From the NCBI RefSeq assembly GCF_937873925.1, contig NZ_CALNAT010000204.1, positions 1 to 19,682 of the forward strand: a stretch of DNA of 19,682 nucleotides, read 5' to 3'. Positions within the stretch are counted from its first letter, which is position 1, and each line of letters opens with the position of its first letter. The notes below the pieces were generated by a model. It saw only the letters and a program-made list of their open reading frames with translations, was not told the origin of the DNA and searched no databases. This DNA comes from an uncultured Proteiniphilum sp. Its GTDB lineage: Bacteria; Bacteroidota; Bacteroidia; Bacteroidales; Dysgonomonadaceae. Positions 6,196-14,245 of this stretch are shown here, piece after piece. The translations under genes were made by a program, and so were the position numbers.

Positions 6196-9100
6196 GTCGT
6201 TTTTAATCTCATTTTAATGAATGCTTTTGCCTGTTCGGCAATCGCGTAAACTACGGGTACCACTACAAGCGAAAGCAGCATTGAACTTAGCAGTCCGCCA
6301 ATCAGCACCCATCCCATACCACTTTTCCATTCGCTTCCCGCACCGTGCGACAGGGCAATAGGCAACATCCCTATTACGGTAGAGATGGCGGTCATCACGA
6401 TGGGACGGAGCCGGAGCTGTACTGCCTCTGTCAACGCATCGTGGATATCTTTGCCTTCCCTGCGCAGGTGATTGGTAAAGTCGACCACCAGAATGGCATT
6501 CTTAAGTACCAGCCCTACCAGCATAATAATACCGAGCAGACTGAAAATGCTAAGCGCCTGCCCTGTCAGGGCCAGCGCCAGCAAAGCGCCGATAATAGAG
6601 AGGGGAATAGAGAAAAGTACCACGAAAGGGTGCAGGAAACTTTCATATAATGCCACCATGATCAGGTAGGCCAGTACGATGGCGATCAGTAAAGCCGTGC
6701 CCAGGCTGCCGAATGCATCTTCCTGGTATTTGAATTCCCCTTCGGGTAGCCAGGTAACGCCTTCCGGAAAATCCGTTTTTTCCAGAAAGGAGATAACATC
6801 ATTTCCGACATCTCCCACGGCTCGTCCCAGTGCCTGCGATTCGAGCATTACCGACGATATACGCCCGTAGCGCTCGAGTTGCGAAGTTCCGGTTTCTTCC
6901 GTGACGGAAGCAAATTGTTTGAGTTTCACCGTTTGTCCGGCAGCATTCATAAATGTCAGGTTCTCCACATCTCGGATGGATTGCCGGTTAAAAGCATCGA
7001 GACGCACGTTGATATCGTACTCAAAATTTTCGCTTTGGAATTTACTGTCGCTGTTTCCGCTAAAGGAGGTGTAGATGGTGGCGCCCACCGTTTCGGGTGA
7101 TAATCCCAGCCGTGCCATTTTTTCCTTATCCGGTCTGATCACCACTTCGGGATTTCCGCTTTCGATGCTTAGCCTCACATTATTCGCTCCGGGGATTTCA
7201 CTGATCTGCCTGCGTATTTGTTCGGCAAAAACCATCAGGGTATCCGTATCAGACGACTGAAAGACAACCTGGATCGGCGCTTCGTCGGCACTTCCGACAA
7301 GGCTTACCACGGCCGATTCTACTTTCACGTCGGTAAAGGTTTCATTCAGTTCGTTTTCCAGCCTTTTCACAAAAACATTCGACGAAATGTCCCGTCTTGT
7401 TTTATCCACCAGTTTGATATTGATCTCGGATTGGTAATTGCCGCTTTGCGTCGCGAGGAACCCCGATCCGCTGCCAATAGATGAGTAAATCCCGATTACT
7501 TCGGGTTTTTTACTGATGGCCTCTTCTATCCTGCGTGTCATCAGGTTGTTCTGTTCGATGGTGTAATTTTTCGGATATTCCACTTTCACGATGCATTCGC
7601 CCGTGTCGCCTATATTCATCAACTCGCTGCCGATAAAACCGCTGGCGAGTAGCATCAGTGAACCGGCAAACAGCAGGATTGCGACGACCATTGTGATCCA
7701 TTTGCGGCGCAACGACCATTGAAGAAGCTGTTGGATGGCATTCGAGAAGGCGGTCATTCCCTGTTCGAAACCACCGATGATCCTGCCCCATCCTGTCTTC
7801 CGGTCGAGGGTTTCGAGTTTGGAGAAACGCGAGGTAAGCAGGGGAACGACAGTAAAGGCCACCAACAGGCTTATCGAGATCGAAATAACGATCACCATGG
7901 CAAACGGTGCGATTACCGGCGATATAATGCTTTGGGACAGTGCAACAGGAAAGAACACCACCACGAGCACCAGGGTAATGGATATTACGCTCAGCCCGAT
8001 TTCACGTATACCGTCGACGGTTGCCTGCAAACGGCTTTTCCCCATTTCCAGGTGGCGGTATATATTTTCGAGTACCACGATGGCATCGTCGATCAGCGTA
8101 CCGATCACCAGCGAAAGTGCCAGTAATGTGAGCAAGTTGAGGGTGTATCCCAGCAGTTCCATCCCGATGAAGGTGGAAATAATGGACAAGGGTACGGCGA
8201 CCATCACGATAACGGCATTGCGTATGCTATGCAGGAAAAAAAGCATGACGAATGTTACCAGGATAACAGCCAGTATCAGGTCGAACTGTACCGAGTCGGC
8301 AGCATCGATGATGATCAGCGAACCATCCTGCGGAATAGAGAACTGCATGTTCGATGCAGCATAACGATTCTCGAGTGATGTGATCTCTTCCTTTATTGCA
8401 TCGCATACGGCAACAGTATTGGCTCCGTCCTGTTTTTTGATCTGGATGCCTACAGCCGGTTCACCGTTCACACGATATAGTGTGCCGGCATCCTTCTCCG
8501 TGTCGATGATCTCGGCTATATCCTTCAGTTTTATCAGAGAACCGTCACTCCGTCCGGTGATCACCAGATCGGCGATTTCCTGTATCTGCGTAAATTTTGC
8601 AGACATACGTAACATGGTCTGGTTGCGGTCGGTCGTGATCTTTCCCACGGGAAAATCGAGATTCGACGCCTGAATGGCATTTACCACCTGCAGGATGGAT
8701 AAATTGTAATTATCCAGTTTATCGTGATTCACGTTGACCTGTATTTCCCGTTCCGATGTTCCCAGAAAATCGATCTCAGCCACTCCTTCTATTTTTGCAA
8801 ATGCCGGTTTGATGCGGTAATTCAATTCATCGAACAATTCCGTTGCAGGCATATCGGCCCTCACGCTCAGCACCATGACCGGCAGGGCGTTTACCGACAG
8901 TTTCGTGACGGTAGGTTCCAATACCTGAGGCGGCAACAGGCTGCGGGCTGCCTGAATTTTCCGTACTGCATCGTTCACGATGGGATCGACGTCGGCATTG
9001 ATTTGCAGTGTAACCATCACGATGGAAACGCCTTCCTGAGAGATGGCACGGATGACGTCGATACTGGGTAATCCCGAAAGGGCTTCCTCGATAGGTTTGG

Positions 9101-9290
9101 ACACGCTGTTTTCCACTTCAACGGAACCTGCACCGGGATATGCGGTTACCACCGTAAAGACCGGAGAGCTGAAGTCGGGTATCAGTTCATATTTCAATGA
9201 CCGGTAGCTCAATATGCCCAGGAATGCGAGCACGGTAAACACGACGATCACAAGGGTGGGGCGTTTTACAGATAATTCCGATAGATTCAT
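6192..9290 (-). CDS. RND efflux pump inner-membrane transporter (AcrB/HAE-1 type)
   Basis: A 1032-residue proton-driven exporter of the AcrB/MexB superfamily, full length, forming the inner-membrane part of a tripartite pump. It begins MNLSELSVKRPTL with the first membrane helix at 11-29, followed by the periplasmic porter domain (FTVVTAYPGAGSVEVE, VGKITTDRNQ). It repeats this two-fold plan after about residue 520. The proton-relay residues are present: D401-D402 in LIDDAIVVLENIYRH in TM4, and K930 in GLVLKNAILVVDFTNH in TM10. Eleven bases separate it from the adaptor gene upstream, and its stop overlaps the lpxA start by four bases. Its substrate is not readable from sequence; multidrug, detergent/bile-acid or lipid export are all possible. 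It is under TetR-type control through the operators before tolC. Confidence 0.96.
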   Translation of the reverse strand: MNLSELSVKRPTLVIVVFTVLAFLGILSYRSLKYELIPDFSSPVFTVVTAYPGAGSVEVENSVSKPIEEALSGLPSIDVIRAISQEGVSIVMVTLQINADVDPIVNDAVRKIQAARSLLPPQVLEPTVTKLSVNALPVMVLSVRADMPATELFDELNYRIKPAFAKIEGVAEIDFLGTSEREIQVNVNHDKLDNYNLSILQVVNAIQASNLDFPVGKITTDRNQTMLRMSAKFTQIQEIADLVITGRSDGSLIKLKDIAEIIDTEKDAGTLYRVNGEPAVGIQIKKQDGANTVAVCDAIKEEITSLENRYAASNMQFSIPQDGSLIIIDAADSVQFDLILAVILVTFVMLFFLHSIRNAVIVMVAVPLSIISTFIGMELLGYTLNLLTLLALSLVIGTLIDDAIVVLENIYRHLEMGKSRLQATVDGIREIGLSVISITLVLVVVFFPVALSQSIISPVIAPFAMVIVISISISLLVAFTVVPLLTSRFSKLETLDRKTGWGRIIGGFEQGMTAFSNAIQQLLQWSLRRKWITMVVAILLFAGSLMLLASGFIGSELMNIGDTGECIVKVEYPKNYTIEQNNLMTRRIEEAISKKPEVIGIYSSIGSGSGFLATQSGNYQSEINIKLVDKTRRDISSNVFVKRLENELNETFTDVKVESAVVSLVGSADEAPIQVVFQSSDTDTLMVFAEQIRRQISEIPGANNVRLSIESGNPEVVIRPDKEKMARLGLSPETVGATIYTSFSGNSDSKFQSENFEYDINVRLDAFNRQSIRDVENLTFMNAAGQTVKLKQFASVTEETGTSQLERYGRISSVMLESQALGRAVGDVGNDVISFLEKTDFPEGVTWLPEGEFKYQEDAFGSLGTALLIAIVLAYLIMVALYESFLHPFVVLFSIPLSIIGALLALALTGQALSIFSLLGIIMLVGLVLKNAILVVDFTNHLRREGKDIHDALTEAVQLRLRPIVMTAISTVIGMLPIALSHGAGSEWKSGMGWVLIGGLLSSMLLSLVVVPVVYAIAEQAKAFIKMRLKTT

Positions 9291-9301
9291 TGTGATGATT
9301 T

Positions 9302-10366
9302 TTATTGCTTTAGGATTCTTATTTTACTGCCGTCTTCTAAATTGATCTGTCCGGAGAGGACGATCCTGTCGGTTTCCGTTACACCTTCGGTTACCAGGAC
9401 TTCGGCCTCGTTCAGTGTATGGCCTTTTACCTGCCTGGAGACCACGGTATCATCACTGACGATAAACACTTTTCCATCCCTGACACTGCCGACGATACAT
9501 TTACGGAGAATAATGAGTCCGTCGTCACCGCTATCGCTGGTGAAAACAGCTTTTCCGCTCATTCCCGCCCGCAATAATCCGCCGGGATTGTTCAATTCCA
9601 TTTCTACTTTGTAGCGTCCCGAGAGATCCGGTACGGTACTTATGCCGCGGATGTTCCCCGTGAAAGAGTTTTCCGGAGACGCATCAATGAAGATTTCGGC
9701 TTTCCGTTCCCTGCCGAGCGTCCGCACGTCTTCCTCCGCCATATTTACCGTGAACACCATCCTATCCTGTTCTGCGATCGTGAATACCGGAATGGAAGGC
9801 AACAGGGTTGCGCCTTTTTCTACCAGGCGGTTTGCAATCACCCCATTGACAGGAGAGCGGATAGTGGTATTCTCCAATTGCTTTTTCGATGCCGTGAATT
9901 GGGCCTGCGCATCCCGGTATTTCAGTTTTACAGCTTCCAGTTGTTGTTGTGTCACAGCTTCGCCTTCCGCCAGATTGTCATAGCGTGCCAGGTCTTTTTC
10001 CGCATGTTCCAGGTTGGTTTTCGCCAGTTGGAACTGACTTTCTACCAACTCTTTTTCCACCGTGACAAGAATTTGTCCGGCGTACACTTTATCCCCGATA
10101 TTCCCATTGACCGACAATATATTTCCGGCTGTTTCGGAAAGGATTGTGATTTCGGATCCGGAGGTCAATACACCGTTTTCCGTAATACGTTGCGAGATGC
10201 TTTGTCTTTCCGGAGTAATAACTTCCACCGGGACGACCATGCTGTATTGTTGCATGGTTTGCAGTTCGTTGTCTAACCGTTTCTTGTTGTTGACCAGTTG
10301 AAGGATCCCCAGAGCTGCTACAGCAATAATGATCCCTGTTACGGCATACTTTTTAATTCGTTTCAT
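9302..10366 (-). CDS. RND efflux periplasmic adaptor (membrane-fusion protein)
   Basis: A 354-residue HlyD/AcrA-type adaptor joining the RND pump to the TolC channel. It has an N-terminal membrane anchor (residues 7-25, no lipobox Cys). Next come the first half of the lipoyl-like barrel-sandwich (GSEITILSETAGNILSVNGN, then GDKVYAGQILVTVE), and an alpha-helical hairpin (about 108-165, rich in K/E/Q, with LAEGEAVTQQQLEAVKLKY). The second barrel half is NTTIRSPVNGVIANRLVEKGA, followed by beta-barrel and membrane-proximal domains (RAGMSGKAVF, VTETDRIVLSGQINLEDGSKI). It lies second in the tolC-adaptor-pump operon. The gap to tolC is unusually long (214 bases) and filled with tandem micro-repeats, while the gap to the pump gene is only 11 bases. 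Confidence 0.94.
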   Translation of the reverse strand: MKRIKKYAVTGIIIAVAALGILQLVNNKKRLDNELQTMQQYSMVVPVEVITPERQSISQRITENGVLTSGSEITILSETAGNILSVNGNIGDKVYAGQILVTVEKELVESQFQLAKTNLEHAEKDLARYDNLAEGEAVTQQQLEAVKLKYRDAQAQFTASKKQLENTTIRSPVNGVIANRLVEKGATLLPSIPVFTIAEQDRMVFTVNMAEEDVRTLGRERKAEIFIDASPENSFTGNIRGISTVPDLSGRYKVEMELNNPGGLLRAGMSGKAVFTSDSGDDGLIILRKCIVGSVRDGKVFIVSDDTVVSRQVKGHTLNEAEVLVTEGVTETDRIVLSGQINLEDGSKIRILKQ

Positions 10367-10381
10367 TTGTATATTTGTTTA

Positions 10382-10593
10382 GAGTAAAGAATAAAGAGCA
10401 AAGAGTAAAGACAGATTTGTTGATTTATCGATTTACTGATTAGCAGATTAATTACCTTTCCACTTTTCCATCATATCACCTTCTTCTTTATTATTTATTT
10501 GATATATTGATGTTTATATCGTAATCTTCTGATTTCAGTCTTTAAATCTTGAATCTTAAATTTTGAATCTTGAATCCGATTCAATTTTCAATT
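10382..10593. repeat. Intergenic tract of degenerate 7- and 8-base tandem repeats
   Basis: The gap between tolC and the adaptor gene contains several short tandem arrays. Four heptamers GAGTAAA, GAATAAA, GAGCAAA, GAGTAAA lie at 10382-10409. Four octamers GATTTATC, GATTTACT, GATTAGCA, GATTAATT lie at 10422-10453. Five heptamers AATCTTG, AATCTTA, AATTTTG, AATCTTG, AATCCGA lie at 10545-10579, followed by TTCAATT twice at 10580-10593. The last array runs into the 3' end of tolC and supplies its stop codon. The remainder (10454-10544) is A/T-rich with no clear signal. Confidence 0.75.
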
Positions 10594-11933
10594 ATAAAAA
10601 GCATTTCTCCTTTTACTTTCTTCATCTCCACTTCAGCATTTTTCAGTTGCATCAATGCATTAGAGTAGGAGAGGTGTGCTTCGGTGAGTTCGTTCTCCGA
10701 CATCATCAGATCGGACAGCGAAACGACCTGTTGCCGGTATCCCTGTAAACTGACGTCGTAAATCTCTTCCGCGACCTGTATGTTCTTTTCCTGCCGGCGC
10801 AGGATTTCCAGACTGTTCTTATACTGGTTCAGGGCATCGACAAGTTCTTTGGAGAAATATTCCAGTTGGTTTTCCCGCGCGTTCCTCAATTGCATCAATT
10901 CCAGATCGTATTGTTTTATTTTCGATCGTTTCTCAAAACCATCGAAAAGCGGGATAGTCAGGTTGATACCCACAAATCCGACCCTGAAGAATTTATCATT
11001 TCCTCCTTTGAAAAAATCGAATTCGTTACGTTGTCCCTGATAATAGAATTCTCCGAAGCCGGTCAATGTCGGCAGATAGGATTGCCGGATCGATTTCCGG
11101 GTAAGTCCGGTTATTTCGATCTGTTTATCCAGTACCTGCAGTTCCGTTCTCTCCGGAAGCCCAGTCTTGTGGAACAGGTCAACCAGCATATTCTCCTGCG
11201 ACAAAGCAAAGGTGTCGGACAAAACCACTTCTGTCTCCATGGGTAACCCGATAAGATACTTCAACAGTCCTAATTGGTTGCTATATAGCTGATCCAGATT
11301 GTCTATCTGGGTTTGCAGGTTGTCTGCGGCTACTGATACCCTGGAATGATCGGTTTTCCGGATAAGATCGTTCCTGCTTTGCAATTCGGTGATCCCGAGC
11401 AGGCGATCCATATTCTTTTTGCTTGCCTCGAGGAGTGAGATCTGTTCACGGGTGGCCTGGCATAAATAGTATAACTGTGACACCTGGAAAATAATTTCTT
11501 CTTTTTTCTGTTGCAGGTCTAACTCACTCAGCGTTTCCATCTGCCGGGCAAGCTTCAGCGAAGTAAAATAACTTTGACTGTATAGCAGTTGTGTCGCCCT
11601 GAAGCCATTCGACCAATCGAATGTAGTCCCTATTTCCACCGGTATCAGTCCGGTTTGTCCGAATATCTCGCCGGGAATAATCAGTTTCGGGATAGCATAG
11701 TAATAACTGAAATTACTATAGGCTTCCAATTGCGGATACAATTTGCTTTCGGCTTCCCGTAAGCGATAGCGTGCTTTCTGCTGCTCCAGTGCAGCATGCT
11801 GTACATTCACGTTTTGTTCAATCCCCAGTAGGCAGGATTGTTTCAACGACAGCGACATCTTTGCGTCCTGTCCCGATAGCTGTATTACGACGAAAATAAA
11901 CAGCATTGTGAGGATTTCCTTTTTTGTCATCAT
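10581..11933 (-). CDS. TolC family outer-membrane efflux channel
   Basis: A 450-residue outer-membrane channel subunit of a tripartite pump. From the ATG at 11933 it opens with MMTKKEIL, a hydrophobic stretch and a signal-peptide end near QLSGQDA. It then shows the two-fold TolC repeat: SLKQSCLLGIEQNVNVQ with KARYRLREAESKLYPQLEAYSNF in the first half, and TELQVLDKQIEITGLTRKSIRQSYLPTLTGFGEF with a coiled-coil helix (EYFSKELVDALNQYKNSLEILRRQEKN) in the second. It closes with SLSDLMMSENELTEAHLSYSNAL, typical of the C-terminal half. The frame extends to an ATG at 11984, but that region contains a TetR operator, so 11933 (or the adjacent ATG at 11930) is preferred. It is the first structural gene of the efflux operon. 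Confidence 0.93.
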   Translation of the reverse strand: MMTKKEILTMLFIFVVIQLSGQDAKMSLSLKQSCLLGIEQNVNVQHAALEQQKARYRLREAESKLYPQLEAYSNFSYYYAIPKLIIPGEIFGQTGLIPVEIGTTFDWSNGFRATQLLYSQSYFTSLKLARQMETLSELDLQQKKEEIIFQVSQLYYLCQATREQISLLEASKKNMDRLLGITELQSRNDLIRKTDHSRVSVAADNLQTQIDNLDQLYSNQLGLLKYLIGLPMETEVVLSDTFALSQENMLVDLFHKTGLPERTELQVLDKQIEITGLTRKSIRQSYLPTLTGFGEFYYQGQRNEFDFFKGGNDKFFRVGFVGINLTIPLFDGFEKRSKIKQYDLELMQLRNARENQLEYFSKELVDALNQYKNSLEILRRQEKNIQVAEEIYDVSLQGYRQQVVSLSDLMMSENELTEAHLSYSNALMQLKNAEVEMKKVKGEMLFIIEN

Positions 11934-11951
11934 CTTTTTTTTTGTTTTAAA

Positions 11952-11965
11952 ACCGACCAGTCGGT
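11952..11965. promoter_or_regulatory. TetR-type operator 1 (proximal to tolC)
   Basis: ACCGACCAGTCGGT has two perfect six-base arms (ACCGAC/GTCGGT) around a CA centre. It ends 19 bases before the tolC start. A weak -7-like TATGTTTT on the minus strand at 11985-11978 would place the transcript start near 11970, so a repressor bound here would sit on the start site. It is the same motif as at 12154 and closely related to those at 12059 and 12793. Confidence 0.8.
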
Positions 11966-11977
11966 ATATGATTATGG

Positions 11978-11985
11978 AAAACATA
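11978..11985 (-). promoter_or_regulatory. Weak -7 element candidate for the efflux operon
   Basis: On the minus strand this reads TATGTTTT, one base off TAnnTTTG, and lies just upstream of operator 1 with the same spacing logic seen at the tetR promoter. No clear -33 element is visible. Confidence 0.3.
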
Positions 11986-12058
11986 TTGTTTGATATACAT
12001 CCATTGTGGTTCTATTATTGAATCAGTTGTAAATTTTATGTTGATTTTGTATTTTAAA

Positions 12059-12072
12059 ACCGACCAATTGGT
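12059..12072. promoter_or_regulatory. TetR-type operator 2 (degenerate)
   Basis: ACCGACCAATTGGT keeps the left arm ACCGAC, while the right arm ATTGGT has drifted from GTCGGT. It is preceded by TTTTAAA, as is operator 1. It lies 107 bases from operator 1 and 95 from operator 3. Confidence 0.65.
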
Positions 12073-12153
12073 ATGTTGATGTGGAATATGTTGTTATAGG
12101 AATCATTTCTGCCTTATTTATAGGGTATTTCCTCAAATTGATTATATATTAAA

Positions 12154-12167
12154 ACCGACCAGTCGGT
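12154..12167. promoter_or_regulatory. TetR-type operator 3 (distal, perfect arms)
   Basis: ACCGACCAGTCGGT is flanked by AA and TT, so the symmetric arms extend to eight bases (12152-12169). It lies 22 bases downstream of the tetR stop codon and is identical in the core 14 bases to operator 1. Confidence 0.75.
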
Positions 12168-12188
12168 TTATGGTAGTGCAAAAAAAAA

Positions 12189-12788
12189 TTATACTTTTAA
12201 ATCATTATACAATCCATTCCAAAGAATCAACAACTCATCCTGTAAATCCCCGATTTGCCCTTGCATAAGCAGCCGCTGGCCGATACCGTCACTGACGTAG
12301 ACAAATAGGCTGGCAATTTGCACCGGTGTCATTGAACTTTTGATCTCTCCGCGCTCCATGGCCAATTGTATCACATTTTCCCATGCGGATAATTCCCTGT
12401 TATGGAGTTGCCTTACCTGTTCCTTAAAACCCGGGAAGAGGTTTATCGCATCAAATGTCAGGGTAATATAAGTGAGATCGTCTTCATCATTCGTATCTTC
12501 GAGGAACTCTTTTAGTTGCATGAATTTTTTGTAACTGCTGTCGATATAGTTATGATAAAATTCATAAAGAGAATTTTTACTGAATTTGTCAAAGTCTATA
12601 TTGAGCATTCTGATATATGTTTCTACTATTTCGAGAAAAAGGCTTTCCTTACTGGGAAAATAATGATAGAATGCCCCTTTGGAGAGTCCGGTACTTTCCA
12701 CTATCTCTTTCATCGTTACAGCTTTGAAGCTTTTCTGCAGAAAAAGAGCCGTCGCCTTTTTTATTATATGTTCTCTCGAGCCATGCAT
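12189..12788 (-). CDS. TetR/AcrR family repressor of the efflux operon
   Basis: A 199-residue one-domain-pair regulator. The N-terminal helix-turn-helix is clear: REHIIKKATALFLQKSFKAVTMKEIVESTGLSKGAFYHYFPSKESLF, with the recognition helix at GLSKGAFYHYF. The C-terminal part is a divergent all-helical ligand pocket, as usual in the family. The frame extends eight codons further to an ATG at 12812, but that codon lies inside the -7 promoter box (12817-12810). The ATG at 12788, just after the operator, is therefore the likely start. The gene lies upstream of, and codirectional with, the tolC-adaptor-pump genes. Operators over its own start and in the tolC leader imply autorepression plus repression of the pump, relieved by a pump substrate. 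Confidence 0.92.
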   Translation of the reverse strand: MHGSREHIIKKATALFLQKSFKAVTMKEIVESTGLSKGAFYHYFPSKESLFLEIVETYIRMLNIDFDKFSKNSLYEFYHNYIDSSYKKFMQLKEFLEDTNDEDDLTYITLTFDAINLFPGFKEQVRQLHNRELSAWENVIQLAMERGEIKSSMTPVQIASLFVYVSDGIGQRLLMQGQIGDLQDELLILWNGLYNDLKV

Positions 12789-12792
12789 ATAA

Positions 12793-12806
12793 ACCGACTG
12801 TTTGGT
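12793..12806. promoter_or_regulatory. TetR-type operator 4, over the tetR start site
   Basis: ACCGACTGTTTGGT preserves the ACCGAC arm, with a degenerate GTTTGGT partner. It lies between the tetR -7 element and the tetR ATG at 12788, covering the predicted transcription start. This is a natural autoregulatory site. Confidence 0.65.
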
Positions 12807-12809
12807 CTG

Positions 12810-12817
12810 CAAATATA
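12810..12817 (-). promoter_or_regulatory. -7 promoter element of tetR
   Basis: On the minus strand this reads TATATTTG, an exact match to TAnnTTTG, with transcription predicted to begin near 12803, about 15 bases before the ATG at 12788. A clear TTTG at -33 is not visible; the upstream region is rich in A/T tracts. Confidence 0.55.
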
Positions 12818-12844
12818 CATACTATTTTGAAATAAAAACTGAAT

Positions 12845-12876
12845 TTTTTCTCTTTTTTGAGAAAAATATTTTTTTT
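12845..12876. other. A/T-rich hairpin and T-tract between tetR and the kinase gene
   Basis: TTTTTCTC (12845-12852) and GAGAAAAA (12859-12866) form an eight-pair stem around six T, followed by a run of eight T. It looks like a weak terminator on the plus strand, but no plus-strand gene ends before it. It may instead be a bent A-tract region upstream of the two divergent promoters. The rest of 12818-13035 shows nothing else clear. Confidence 0.35.
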
Positions 12877-13035
12877 GAAATTATATAACAGAAAAATACC
12901 TTTGAAACCAGACGATAGGAACCCGATTGATCTGAAATATTTGGCAGAGGAAATAAAGGTAAGATAAGAAGGTACATCGGATCATCATTATTTCCTAATA
13001 TACCTTGCGAACCATAGAATGTTCAAAATTTTCTG

Positions 13036-13043
13036 TTAATTTG
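13036..13043 (+). promoter_or_regulatory. Possible -7 element for the histidine kinase gene
   Basis: TTAATTTG differs from TAnnTTTG at one position and lies about 22 bases before the ATG at 13065, a spacing similar to the tetR promoter. No -33 partner at the right distance was found. Confidence 0.35.
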
Positions 13044-13064
13044 CATCATATAAAACCGGAATGT

Positions 13065-14228
13065 ATGAAACGTTCAACGATTATTGTTATTAATCTATTG
13101 ATAGCATGTATTATAGGGTTGATTATTATCTTTCCCGATTTTACGAGACACATGAATCGCTATGGGGAGGATTTTCAGCCGACACGCGAACAATCATCCC
13201 TGGAAAGAGAAAGAATCGGGGGGCAACCTGAACGGATGGTTCCGGATCCAGCAAGAAGAATGCCGCCTTTCGACAATCATCAATTACCTGTACCGCCCTC
13301 CCTAAGAAATGCTCATTCCAGGCTTGTGTTTGATTTTGTTTCATTCTTCTTTTTAGCGTTATTTTTGTTATATTTCAATACCCGTAACCTGTTGTTGAAC
13401 ACCGGCCATCAATTGGATGGATGGAAAAATACGGTTGTTTCCATTGGAGGTAGCCTTGTTATTTGTACACTATTTTTAGTCTTTCGTACATTGATTACGG
13501 ATTTTCCCCGTCAGGCTTTTCATTTGAACGGGATGGATATGTTCAAAACGTTGTCTGCCGGAATCATTACGGTGCTGTACGGTTCAATTATAATATTGAT
13601 CTACAGGCAGCAGCAAATGAAACTCGAAAATCAAAGCCTCAAGACCGAAAATTTACAGGCTACGTACAACGTGCTTACTGCCCAGATCAATCCGCATTTC
13701 TTTTTCAATTCTCTAAATACATTGTCGGCTTTGGTTCGGGAGCAACAGAAAGAGGCGTCACTGAAATACATCAACGAATTGTCGCATATTTTCCGATACG
13801 TGTTAAACTCGAACAAGAAAGAACTTGTAGCGCTGCAGGAAGAACTCTATTTTCTGAATGCATATCGTTATATGCTGGAGATAAGATATGAAGATAAGCT
13901 TTTTTTCGATATACATATCGATGGAAAATATCTTCGGTATTTATTGCCGGTGTTATCCTTTCAGCCCGTAATAGAAAATATCATTAAGCACAATGTCATT
14001 TCGGAAAAGAAACCTCTGACTATATGTATTTATATTACCGAAGAAGAACAACTGGCTATATCCAATCCGATCAGACCGAAATTAGGATACGAAGAAAATA
14101 CGGGTATCGGACTGAAAAATCTTACCGATCGTTACCGGTTACTTCTGTCGGAAAATATTCTCATAGAAAATGACGGTCGGAATTTTACCGTAAAATTACC
14201 GATTGTAGAAAAGACCCGGTTTGAATGA
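13065..14228 (+). CDS. LytS/YehU-type sensor histidine kinase
   Basis: A 387-residue membrane kinase of the His_kinase (PF06580) family. Helix 1 spans about 5-24. An extracytoplasmic loop of about 60 residues rich in Arg, Glu and Pro (26-86) follows. Helices 2-4 lie near 88-104, 123-145 and 160-180. A short coiled linker (QQQMKLENQSLKTEN) leads to the kinase core. The phospho-acceptor His211 is in QINPHFFFNSLNTL, the N-box is LSFQPVIENIIKHN (298-310), and the G-box is TGIGLKNLTDRY (346-357). A TTG at 13005 could add 20 residues, but ATG 13065 starts directly at the membrane helix. The response regulator follows after 66 bases. Kinases of this group pair with LytTR regulators, as here. Confidence 0.93.
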   Translation: MKRSTIIVINLLIACIIGLIIIFPDFTRHMNRYGEDFQPTREQSSLERERIGGQPERMVPDPARRMPPFDNHQLPVPPSLRNAHSRLVFDFVSFFFLALFLLYFNTRNLLLNTGHQLDGWKNTVVSIGGSLVICTLFLVFRTLITDFPRQAFHLNGMDMFKTLSAGIITVLYGSIIILIYRQQQMKLENQSLKTENLQATYNVLTAQINPHFFFNSLNTLSALVREQQKEASLKYINELSHIFRYVLNSNKKELVALQEELYFLNAYRYMLEIRYEDKLFFDIHIDGKYLRYLLPVLSFQPVIENIIKHNVISEKKPLTICIYITEEEQLAISNPIRPKLGYEENTGIGLKNLTDRYRLLLSENILIENDGRNFTVKLPIVEKTRFE

Positions 14229-14245
14229 CAGTAAATTTTAATTGT

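Noticed and set aside
7735..8364. Plus-strand frame of 209 codons inside the RND pump gene, and other long frames opposite cutC, lpxA, the pump and the beta-helix gene
   Set aside because: They lie opposite strongly supported genes, have low-complexity Ser/Thr/Arg or His/Gln-rich composition, and show no family features; they are antisense shadows.
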